Positions 23,258-29,750 of a stretch of DNA of 50,371 nt are shown in pieces (position 1 is the first letter of the stretch; each line of letters opens with the position of its first letter). A program made the translations under genes and the position numbers. Source of the stretch: Amycolatopsis tucumanensis. Lineage in GTDB: Bacteria > Actinomycetota > Actinomycetes > Mycobacteriales > Pseudonocardiaceae. The stretch lies in the NCBI RefSeq assembly GCF_021654135.1, contig NZ_JAKGSD010000059.1:1-50371 (forward strand). Direction: 5' to 3'. The notes beneath the pieces are model-generated. The model was given only the letters and a program-made list of their open reading frames with translations, had not been told where the DNA came from and searched no databases.

Positions 23258-24289
23258 GTGACCGCACACGGCAACCACGACGGCCGACCGACGCTGGAGG
23301 ACGTGGCCGCCTTCGCCGGGGTCTCGCGCTCGACAGCCTCCCGGGCGCTCAACGACGACCCCAACGTCAGCGCGCGCGCCCGGGAAGCGGTGCGCGCGGC
23401 GGCGGCCGATCTGGGCTATTCGCCGAACCAGGCGGCGCGGTCGCTGGTGACGCGGCGGACGGGCGCGGTGGCGGTGGTGCTGTCCGAGCCGGAGGAGGTC
23501 GTGCTCGGCGATCCGTACCGGACCGCGGTGATGCGCGCCGGGTACCGGGAGCTGGCGGCGTCCGGGGCGCAGATGGTGTTGATGTTCTGCGACGGCCGGG
23601 ACGACTTGGCGCGGACGTTGCGCTTCCTGGAGGGCGGGCACGTCGACGGGGCGCTGGTGTTCGCGCCGCACCAGGCGGACCCGTTGCCGCGGGCGCTGCG
23701 GCTGCTGCGGCTGCCGGTCGTGTTCGGCGGCCCGGCGGGCGGGGTGGCGCGTGGCGTGCACGTGATCGACTTCGACAACGAGTCCGGCGCGCGGCTCGCG
23801 GTGGAGCACCTGGTTTCGCTGGGCCGCCGCCGCATCGCGACGGTCGCCGGCCCGCAGGACCAGACCGCGGCGGTCCACCGGTTGTCCGGATGGCGCAAAA
23901 CGCTGGCCGACGCGGGGCTGGAGTCGGCGGGCCTGGCGGAGGAGGCGGACTTCACGCTGGACGGCGGCCGCGACGCGATGGACCGGCTGCTCGCACGGAA
24001 ACCAGACCTGGACGCGGTCTTCGTGGCGAGCGACGTGATGGCCGCGGGCGTCTTGCAGTCACTGGGCGCCGCGAGCCGCCGCGTGCCCGCCGACGTGGCG
24101 GTCGTGGGTTTCGACGACCACCCGGCGCTGGCCACCGCGATGAACCCCCCGCTGACGACGGTGCACCAGGACCCGGCCGCCCAGGTGCGCCAGATGGTCG
24201 CCACGCTGACCGCCCTGCTGGCCGGCGAAACGATCCGCCCGCGGCGGCAGGTGCTACCGGTGTCGCTGAAACTGCGCGAATCGGCGTGA
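23258..24289 (+). CDS. cebR: LacI-family repressor CebR
   Basis: Repressor of cellobiose uptake. The 343 residues start with the LacI helix-turn-helix (LEDVAAFAGVSRSTASRALN) and hinge (LGYSPNQAARSLVTRR), followed by the periplasmic-binding-protein-like effector domain with a VVGFDDHPALATAMNPPLTT stretch. The GTG at 23258 has GGAAGG seven bases upstream; an in-frame ATG at 23240 abuts the operator and lacks a ribosome site. It is divergent from cebE. The last 11 codons recur, with only synonymous changes, at 27851-27883. Confidence 0.95.
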   Translation: MTAHGNHDGRPTLEDVAAFAGVSRSTASRALNDDPNVSARAREAVRAAAADLGYSPNQAARSLVTRRTGAVAVVLSEPEEVVLGDPYRTAVMRAGYRELAASGAQMVLMFCDGRDDLARTLRFLEGGHVDGALVFAPHQADPLPRALRLLRLPVVFGGPAGGVARGVHVIDFDNESGARLAVEHLVSLGRRRIATVAGPQDQTAAVHRLSGWRKTLADAGLESAGLAEEADFTLDGGRDAMDRLLARKPDLDAVFVASDVMAAGVLQSLGAASRRVPADVAVVGFDDHPALATAMNPPLTTVHQDPAAQVRQMVATLTALLAGETIRPRRQVLPVSLKLRESA

Positions 24290-24293
24290 GCCG
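24257..24293 (+). repeat. cebR 3'-end repeat, copy 1
   Basis: 37 bases at the end of cebR that recur at 27851-27887 with four mismatches: two synonymous third positions and the two bases that change the stop from TGA to TAG. This copy is part of the intact gene. Confidence 0.85.
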
Positions 24294-24301
24294 CCCCGGC
24301 C

Positions 24302-24847
24302 TCAGCCGGACCCGGCTCGCTCCCGTTCGTAGTGCCGGGCGGCTTTCGCCCGGTTGCCACACCCCGCCATCGAGCACCACCGGCGCGTGCCGTTCTTGGT
24401 CGTGTCGTAGAAGTGCAGCACGCACTTCGGGTGCGCCGCGCACCGCTTGATCCGCTCCGGCTTGCCGTCGACGAGTCCCAGATAGTCCGTCGCGGCGAGC
24501 CAAGCAGGCAGCCAGGCCGGATCATCGGTCGTGCCACGCGCCTCCGGCCCCGCTGCCCCGAGCCGGTAGCGCAGCGCCCCGCGCTCGAGGATCAGGTTGA
24601 GTTCGCGAGCGGCGTCCCGCCCGGCTTCGCCGTCGACCAGTGCCCGGAGAACTTCCCGCGTCTCACGCAGGGCTCCGCGCGTCGCCTCGTTCGCGACCGC
24701 CCGGTCCGCCAGGCCGGCCGAGTGCAGCCAGACGCCCACACCGTCGGTGGAGTCGAGCAGGTCCTCGGGGCCGTTCTCGCCGATCCAGTACGTGTTCAGC
24801 AGATCGAGGCACAGCGGCTCGCCGGTCAGCGGACGGGGATCTGACAT
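24302..24847 (-). CDS. CGNR zinc-finger regulator (ABATE domain)
   Basis: A 181-residue predicted transcription regulator. The N-terminal ABATE domain begins PLTGEPLCLDLLNTYW; the C-terminal treble-clef finger has KRCAAHPKC and RRWCSMAGCGNRAKAARHYER at ~135-175, the CGNR signature. The gene is divergent from the VOC-PPOX-ferredoxin-reductase operon with a 101-base shared interval containing an inverted repeat over the operon's -10, so it very probably controls that operon. It converges on cebR, 12 bases apart. Confidence 0.94.
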   Translation of the reverse strand: MSDPRPLTGEPLCLDLLNTYWIGENGPEDLLDSTDGVGVWLHSAGLADRAVANEATRGALRETREVLRALVDGEAGRDAARELNLILERGALRYRLGAAGPEARGTTDDPAWLPAWLAATDYLGLVDGKPERIKRCAAHPKCVLHFYDTTKNGTRRWCSMAGCGNRAKAARHYERERAGSG

Positions 24848-24882
24848 GAGCCCATTCTATCCGGTCATCGACGAATAGGTGG

Positions 24883-24929
24883 TTGACACTGGATCGTATA
24901 ACCGTCTAACTTCATTAAGACGGTTAGAC
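24883..24929 (+). promoter_or_regulatory. Promoter and operator of the VOC-PPOX-ferredoxin operon
   Basis: TTGACA (24883-24888) and TAACTT (24907-24912) with an 18-base spacer form a good promoter. TAACCGTCT (24899-24907) and AGACGGTTA (24918-24926) are perfect 9-base inverted arms around the -10 and start site, a strong candidate CGNR-regulator operator. GAGGAGG follows before the ATG at 24949. Confidence 0.7.
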
Positions 24930-24948
24930 CCCATCGAGGAGGAATCTC

Positions 24949-25410
24949 ATGACCACTGCCACGATCAGCGCCGTTCAGACCGGCCACGTCGGTCTGAACG
25001 TGACCGATCTGGAGCGAGCGGTGCCGTTCTACACCCGGGTTTTCGGGTTCCAGGTGCAGGCGGAAAGCGGGAACGACGAGCGGCGCTGGGCTTTCCTGGG
25101 GCGCGACGGGCGGCTGGTGCTGACCCTGTGGCAGCAGAGCGAGACGCCGTTCCCGGCGTCCTCGGCCGGGCTGCACCACCTGTCCTTCCAGGTCGACTCG
25201 ATCGACGAGGTGCGAGCGGCCGAGTCGGTGCTGCGCGAACTCGGTGCCGAGTTCCGCTACGACGGAGTGGTGCCGCACGGGGAAGGCATGAGCTCCGGCG
25301 GCATCTTCTTCACCGACCCGGACGGCATCCGCCTGGAGATCTACGCGCCGAGCGGCGCCGAGACCGCGGCCGCCCCCAGCGGCGAGGCGCCCACCTGCGG
25401 CTTCTTCTGA
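24949..25410 (+). CDS. VOC-family (glyoxalase/bleomycin-resistance fold) protein
   Basis: A 153-residue protein with two beta-alpha-beta-beta-beta modules: HVGLNVTDLERAVPFYTRVFG at the start and a second half containing HHLSFQVDSIDEVRAAE and GIFFTDPDGIRLEIYAP. Metal-ligand positions look filled (His near residue 11, His ~73, Glu ~129), so it may be an active dioxygenase, lyase or binding protein. GAGGAGG precedes the ATG. First gene of a four-gene operon with redox partners; substrate unknown. Confidence 0.92.
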   Translation: MTTATISAVQTGHVGLNVTDLERAVPFYTRVFGFQVQAESGNDERRWAFLGRDGRLVLTLWQQSETPFPASSAGLHHLSFQVDSIDEVRAAESVLRELGAEFRYDGVVPHGEGMSSGGIFFTDPDGIRLEIYAPSGAETAAAPSGEAPTCGFF

Positions 25411-25445
25411 TCCGCACCCTGATTCCGCGCTGAAAGGAGGCCGCT

Positions 25446-26357
25446 GTGGCGGTCGACGTCTACCACGAGGGTGAACGGGCCGCCCAGCGGCGCTCCGGCC
25501 TCCTCGACCAGGGCGGGTTCTCCGCCCGCGCGATCCAGCACGCGATCCCGGCGGTGGCCCGGGATTTCCTCGCCCGGCAGGTCATGCTCGTGCTCGGCGC
25601 CACCGACGCCGAGGGCCGGGTCTGGGCCACACTCCTGTCCGGACCGCCGGGGTTCCTGCGGGCCGAGGACGACACCACGCTCGCCGTCGCGGCGCTCCCG
25701 GCGCCCGGCGACCCGTTGCGCTCCCGGCTCGGCGAACCCGCACCGGTGGGCATGCTCGCGATCGAGGCGTCCTCCCGGCGCCGCATGCGGATGAACGGCC
25801 GCAGCACACCGGTCGCCGGCGGCTTGCGGGTCGCGCTCGAGCAGGTCTACGCGAACTGCCCGAAGTACATCCAGAAGCGGGAACCGCACCCGGAGCAGGC
25901 CGCGCCCGGCGAACCGGTCACCTCGTCCGCCCTGTCGCCGGACCAGCGGGAACTCCTCAGCCGCGCCGACACGTTCTTCGTCGCCACCGCCGACCGGGAC
26001 GGCGACGCCGACGCTTCGCACCGCGGCGGCAACCCGGGCTTCGTCCAGGTGCTGTCCGACACCACGCTGCGCTGGCCGGACTACGTCGGCAATGCCATGT
26101 TCAACACGCTGGGCAACCTGGAGGTCAACCCGGCCGCCGGACTGTTGTTCCAGGACTGGGCCACGGGCACGACCCTGCAGCTCACCGGAACGGCGCGGAC
26201 CGACTGGGGGCCGGCCGCGGCCGGCTCCCTGCCGGGGGCGCAACGGGTCGTCGACTTCACCGTCAGCGCCGTGGTCGAGATTCCCAGCGCCAGTCGCCTC
26301 CGCTGGAGCGCACCTGCCTTCTCCCGCTTCAACCCTCCCCTCCCCACTGCCTCATAG
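25446..26357 (+). CDS. PPOX-family flavoprotein
   Basis: A 303-residue split-barrel flavin-binding protein of the pyridoxamine 5'-phosphate oxidase superfamily. It has two related halves: ~45-130 (RQVMLVLGATDAEGRVWATL, GPPGFLR) and ~175-280 (SRADTFFVATADRDGDADAS, HRGGNPGFVQV, NTLGNLEVNPAAGLLF). Such proteins bind FMN or F420 and reduce small molecules; relatives are often fused to an FNR/[2Fe-2S] reductase. Here the reductase parts are separate downstream genes. The GTG at 25446 has AAAGGAGG upstream, 35 bases after the VOC stop. Confidence 0.9.
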   Translation: MAVDVYHEGERAAQRRSGLLDQGGFSARAIQHAIPAVARDFLARQVMLVLGATDAEGRVWATLLSGPPGFLRAEDDTTLAVAALPAPGDPLRSRLGEPAPVGMLAIEASSRRRMRMNGRSTPVAGGLRVALEQVYANCPKYIQKREPHPEQAAPGEPVTSSALSPDQRELLSRADTFFVATADRDGDADASHRGGNPGFVQVLSDTTLRWPDYVGNAMFNTLGNLEVNPAAGLLFQDWATGTTLQLTGTARTDWGPAAAGSLPGAQRVVDFTVSAVVEIPSASRLRWSAPAFSRFNPPLPTAS

Positions 26358-26367
26358 GACGGTCACG

Positions 26368-26580
26368 GTGCAAGTACACGTCGACCTCGCGGTGTGCCAG
26401 AGCCACGGCCAATGTGTCTTCGGCGCGCCGGACGTCTTCTCCTTCGACGACGACGACCAGCTCCGCTATTCGCCCTCCCCGCCGGAAGAACGGCGTGCGG
26501 ACGTGATCCGGGCGGCGTCCGCCTGCCCGGTGCGCGCCATCACCGTCGGCCCGTCCGGCAGCGGAAGACCGGCGGCATGA
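26368..26580 (+). CDS. Small [3Fe-4S]-type ferredoxin
   Basis: A 70-residue electron carrier. The cluster motif is Cys10, His13, Cys16 (CQSHGQC) with Cys53 followed by Pro; His replaces the second Cys, as in many P450-partner ferredoxins carrying [3Fe-4S] or His-ligated clusters. The acidic patch FSFDDDD is typical for reductase docking. The GTG lies 10 bases after the PPOX stop and its stop overlaps the reductase start. No cytochrome P450 is encoded nearby, so the electron acceptor is probably the PPOX protein or an enzyme elsewhere. Confidence 0.93.
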   Translation: MQVHVDLAVCQSHGQCVFGAPDVFSFDDDDQLRYSPSPPEERRADVIRAASACPVRAITVGPSGSGRPAA

Positions 26581-27773
26581 CCGCCGGTGACGCGGGCATC
26601 GTGGTGGTGGGCGCGTCCCTGGCGGGCCAGCGCGCGTGCGCCGCACTCCGCCGCCACGGCTACCGGGGGCGCCTGACCGTCGTCGGCGCCGAGCCGCATC
26701 TCCCCTACGACCGGCCACCGCTGTCCAAGGAGCTCCTCGCCGCGACCGCGGACGAGGCCGCGGCGGCACTGCCGGCCGCCGGGCTCGGGATCGATTGGGT
26801 GCTCGGACGGCGAGCCCGCCGGCTGGACGTGCCGAGCCGCACCGTCGAACTGGACGGCGGCGACGTCCTGCCCTACACCGGTCTGATCGTCGCCACCGGC
26901 GCCGCGCCGAACCCCTGGCCGGGAACGCATCCGCCGGAGGTCGGGGTGTTCCGCACGCTGGACGACGCACGGGCCCTGCGGCACCGGCTCGGCGGCGGCG
27001 ATCGCCTGCTGGTCGTCGGGGCCGGTTTCCTCGGTGGTGAACTGGCCGCCGCCGCCCGGGGCCGGGGGACGTCCGTCGAGCTGGTCGAAGCGCAGCCGCA
27101 GCCGCTGCGCTCCGCACTGGGGCCGGTCGCCGGCGAGTTCGTCGCAGCACTGCACCGCGCGGCCGGGGTGTCCCTGCGGACGGGCACGCGGGTCGGCTCG
27201 TTCACCGGCGGCCACCGGCTGACCGGCGCGATCCTGTCGGACGGCACACGGGTGGCGGCCGACCTCGCGGTGGTGGCACTGGGCGCGTCGCCGCGCACCG
27301 GATGGCTCGCCGGCGCGGGCCTGCGCATCGACCGCGGTCTCGTCTGCGACCACCACGCACGAGCGCTCGGCATCGACGGGACGCCGGTGCCGGGCATCGT
27401 GGTGGCGGGAGACGTGGCCCGGTGGCCACACCCGTGGGCGGGGCCGGACGGCGCCGTGCTCGGCCACTGGACACACGCGGTCGAACAGGCCGAGGTGGCC
27501 GCCCGGACCCTGCTCGACCCGGCCCATCCCGCCACCTACCGCCCGGTGCCGTCGTTCTGGTCGGACCTCTACGGCGTCCGGCTCCGCGCCGTGGGTTTCC
27601 CCGCGTTCGCCGACACCGTCGAGGTCCACGAAAACGCCCCGGACGCCGGCAGACTCGACATCGCCTACCGGCGGGACGGCGAGCTGGTGGGCGCGCTGAC
27701 CGGCAACCGCCCCGGCCGGCTGGCCGCCTACCGCGCCCAGCTGGCCGAGGCTCTCGGACGCGTGCCTGTCTGA
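26577..27773 (+). CDS. NAD(P)H-ferredoxin reductase (FAD-dependent)
   Basis: A 398-residue pyridine nucleotide-disulphide-type reductase of the class that feeds P450 or dioxygenase ferredoxins. The FAD site is IVVVGASLAGQRACAALR at ~8-25, with PYDRPPLSKE at ~45; the NAD(P) site is LLVVGAGFLGGE at ~143-154. A second FAD segment is GIVVAGDVARWPHP, and a C-terminal reductase domain has SFWSDLYGVRLRAVG. The ATG overlaps the ferredoxin stop (ATGA), indicating coupled synthesis. Last gene of the VOC operon. Confidence 0.94.
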   Translation: MTAGDAGIVVVGASLAGQRACAALRRHGYRGRLTVVGAEPHLPYDRPPLSKELLAATADEAAAALPAAGLGIDWVLGRRARRLDVPSRTVELDGGDVLPYTGLIVATGAAPNPWPGTHPPEVGVFRTLDDARALRHRLGGGDRLLVVGAGFLGGELAAAARGRGTSVELVEAQPQPLRSALGPVAGEFVAALHRAAGVSLRTGTRVGSFTGGHRLTGAILSDGTRVAADLAVVALGASPRTGWLAGAGLRIDRGLVCDHHARALGIDGTPVPGIVVAGDVARWPHPWAGPDGAVLGHWTHAVEQAEVAARTLLDPAHPATYRPVPSFWSDLYGVRLRAVGFPAFADTVEVHENAPDAGRLDIAYRRDGELVGALTGNRPGRLAAYRAQLAEALGRVPV

Positions 27774-27787
27774 CCGACCCGACCGGG

Positions 27788-27831
27788 GGACCGTCCGATG
27801 TGGACGGCCTCCGTGACGGTCATCCCGTCGA
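27788..27831 (-). pseudogene. Orphan copy of the aldehyde dehydrogenase 3' end
   Basis: These 44 bases match 29766-29809, the end of the real aldehyde dehydrogenase gene, at 39 positions in the same orientation. On the minus strand they read VDGMTVTEAVHIG, against LDEMTVTKVVHIG in the intact gene. No more of the gene is present. It lies 19 bases from the orphan cebR end. Confidence 0.75.
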
Positions 27832-27850
27832 CCGGCGAGGCACGCGACGG

Positions 27851-27887
27851 CCGGTGTCGCTGAAGCTGCGCGAATCAGCGTAGGCCG
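27851..27887 (+). pseudogene. Orphan copy of the cebR (LacI-family) 3' end
   Basis: The plus strand reads RPVSLKLRESA and a stop at 27883, the exact ending of CebR at 24289. The differing bases are synonymous or alternative stop codons, showing that the copy evolved as coding sequence before being cut off. It precedes the convergent TetR gene as cebR precedes the CGNR gene. Confidence 0.75.
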
Positions 27888-27895
27888 TTGTCCAC

Positions 27896-28564
27896 TCAGG
27901 ACTGGGCCGGGCCGAGCAGAGCCGCGACGGCGGCGGCCGCCTTGGCCGCGTCGGGTTCCTCACCGACGATCAGATCGGCGTAGATGAACGACTCCGCGAT
28001 GCGGGTCATCACGTACGCCGTGTCGTGCGCGGGCAGCGGCAGCCGCAGACCGGAATGGGCCTCTTCGGCGTGGAGCAGCCCTTCGAACAGCGCGATCACG
28101 CGGGTCTGGTGCACACCGGCCCGGGTGGTGAGCAGCCGCAGCGCGCGGTCACGCTCCCGGCGGAGGTAGGCCCGGAAGAACCCGGCGTCGATGATGGCAC
28201 CGCTGAAGGCGTGGAACACCGACACGACCCGGGCCACCCCGGTCCCCTCGGCGCCGCGGACGGCGCCCTGCCAGGTCGGCAGGCACAGCGACCAGATCAC
28301 CTCGGACAGCAACTCGTCGCGGTTGCCCACCCAGCGGAACAGGGTCGCCCGGTCGACCCCGAGTTCCGCGGCCAGCGCCCCCATGTCGACCCGCTCACCG
28401 GCGAGGAAGGTGCGGCGCGCCGCCCGCAGAGCCTGGCGCGGCCCGGCGTGGCGGCTCTCCTGTCCCGCGTAGAGCTCGCGGGACAGCCTGGTGAACGGCT
28501 CCCGGCGCGCGGACTCCAGCGCCGCGTCCGACGCCAGCCTGCTCCAGGACACGTCTGTGCTCAC
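27896..28564 (-). CDS. TetR-family regulator, QsdR-type C-terminal domain
   Basis: A 222-residue repressor. The helix-turn-helix (VDMGALAAELGVDRATLFRW, then VGNRDELLSEV) lies at ~59-87 after an unusually long N-terminal helix, and the ligand domain resembles QsdR proteins. The GTG start at 28564 faces the lipase across 124 bases that contain a 7-base inverted repeat. It probably represses itself and the lipase; the ligand is unknown. Confidence 0.92.
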   Translation of the reverse strand: MSTDVSWSRLASDAALESARREPFTRLSRELYAGQESRHAGPRQALRAARRTFLAGERVDMGALAAELGVDRATLFRWVGNRDELLSEVIWSLCLPTWQGAVRGAEGTGVARVVSVFHAFSGAIIDAGFFRAYLRRERDRALRLLTTRAGVHQTRVIALFEGLLHAEEAHSGLRLPLPAHDTAYVMTRIAESFIYADLIVGEEPDAAKAAAAVAALLGPAQS

Positions 28565-28594
28565 ACCGGCACTCTACGTCGAGGGGACGCGGGC

Positions 28595-28618
28595 TGCAAC
28601 ATTTCTCAATGTGTTGCA
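28595..28618. promoter_or_regulatory. Inverted repeat between tetR and lipase
   Basis: TGCAACA (28595-28601) and TGTTGCA (28612-28618) are exact inverted arms with a 10-base spacer, in the divergent interval. Size and position fit a TetR operator. Confidence 0.6.
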
Positions 28619-28688
28619 CCGACGCCGGCGCACGGTTATCGTTCCCGGCACCCCAAGTGGATCCGATGTGGACAGAAAGGCAGCAACG

Positions 28689-29705
28689 ATGCGCCTTCAC
28701 CGTGTTCTCGCGGCGGCAGCCCTGATCGCCGCAGCCATCGCCGTGCCGGCGCCCGCGGCCGCCGCACCGTCCTTCGCCCCGGTGGACCGCCCCGGACCGG
28801 AGCTCACCGTGCCCGCCGCGGAGCTCGCGAAGAGCATCACCTGCACGGCGAACGCCGCCGTGGCGACCGAAGACGTGGTGCTCTTCGTGCCCGGCACGAC
28901 CCTGACCCCCCAGCAGGACTTCGGCTGGAACTGGTTCCGGGCGCTGGACCGGCTCGGCAGGCCCTACTGCGCGGTGACCCTGCCGGACCAGGCGATGTCC
29001 GACGCCCAGGTCTCCGCCGAGTACGTGGTCAACGCGATCCGGCACGTGCACCGGATCAGCGGACGCCAGGTCGACGTCGTCGGCCACAGCCAGGGCGGCA
29101 CCGAACCCCGCTTCGCGCTGCGGTTCTGGCCCGACCTGCGGCCGATGGTCGACGACTACGTCGGACTCGGGGCGACCAACCACGGCAGCCTCGTGATCAA
29201 CGCGATGTGCCCGCCGGTCCTCGGGTGCGCACCCGCGCTGTGGCAGCAGACGCTGAACTCGGCCTACACCAGGGCGATGAACTCCGGCCAGGAAACCTTC
29301 CCGGGCATCTCGTACACGGCGGTCTACACCCGCACCGACGAGTTCGTCCAGCCCAACCTCGACGACAGCGGCACCACCAGCCTCCGCGGCGGGGGCGGGC
29401 GGATCACCAACGTGGCCGTCCAGGACGTGTGCCCGGCGAATGTGGCCGGGGAGCACCTCGCCGTCGGCACCTACGACCCGACGGCGTACGCGATCGCGAT
29501 GGACGCCCTGACGCATCCCGGTCCGGCCGACCCCGCACGCGTGCCCCGCGAAACGTGCGGACAGCTGTTCATGCCCGGAGTCGATCCAGTGCGGTTCGCG
29601 ACCGACTACGCGGCGCTGACCGGTGTGATCGCCGAGCAGCTCGCCCTGCACGGCCGGGTGCCGGCGGAGCCGCCGCTCAAGCCGTACGTCTTCACCACCC
29701 GCTGA
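28689..29705 (+). CDS. Secreted triacylglycerol lipase, alpha/beta hydrolase
   Basis: A 338-residue exported lipase. A Sec-type signal peptide (MRLHRVLAAAALIAAAIAVP, then APAAAA) is followed by an alpha/beta hydrolase resembling the Candida antarctica lipase B-like secreted actinobacterial esterases. The nucleophile elbow is VVGHSQGG (Ser at ~138), the acid probably in YTRTDEFVQP (~220) and the His in AGEHLAVG (~258). Several Cys suggest disulphides outside the cell. GAAAGGCAG precedes the ATG. It is divergent from the TetR gene and ends at a strong hairpin. Confidence 0.92.
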   Translation: MRLHRVLAAAALIAAAIAVPAPAAAAPSFAPVDRPGPELTVPAAELAKSITCTANAAVATEDVVLFVPGTTLTPQQDFGWNWFRALDRLGRPYCAVTLPDQAMSDAQVSAEYVVNAIRHVHRISGRQVDVVGHSQGGTEPRFALRFWPDLRPMVDDYVGLGATNHGSLVINAMCPPVLGCAPALWQQTLNSAYTRAMNSGQETFPGISYTAVYTRTDEFVQPNLDDSGTTSLRGGGGRITNVAVQDVCPANVAGEHLAVGTYDPTAYAIAMDALTHPGPADPARVPRETCGQLFMPGVDPVRFATDYAALTGVIAEQLALHGRVPAEPPLKPYVFTTR

Positions 29706-29712
29706 CACGCGT

Positions 29713-29747
29713 TCCGGTCCCGCCCCCGGGGAGAGGGCGGGACCGGA
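29713..29747. terminator. Bidirectional hairpin terminator
   Basis: Perfect 13-base arms at 29713-29725 and 29735-29747 with a 9-base loop, between the convergent lipase and aldehyde dehydrogenase genes. No U-tract on either strand. Confidence 0.75.
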
Positions 29748-29750
29748 CGC

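Noticed and set aside
24865..25278. A 137-codon minus frame opposite the VOC gene
   Set aside because: It is antisense to a clear VOC protein with its own promoter and ribosome site.
27302..27883. A 193-codon frame ending in the CebR-like tail
   Set aside because: Most of it is out of frame within the ferredoxin reductase gene; only the final ~11 codons are a genuine remnant.
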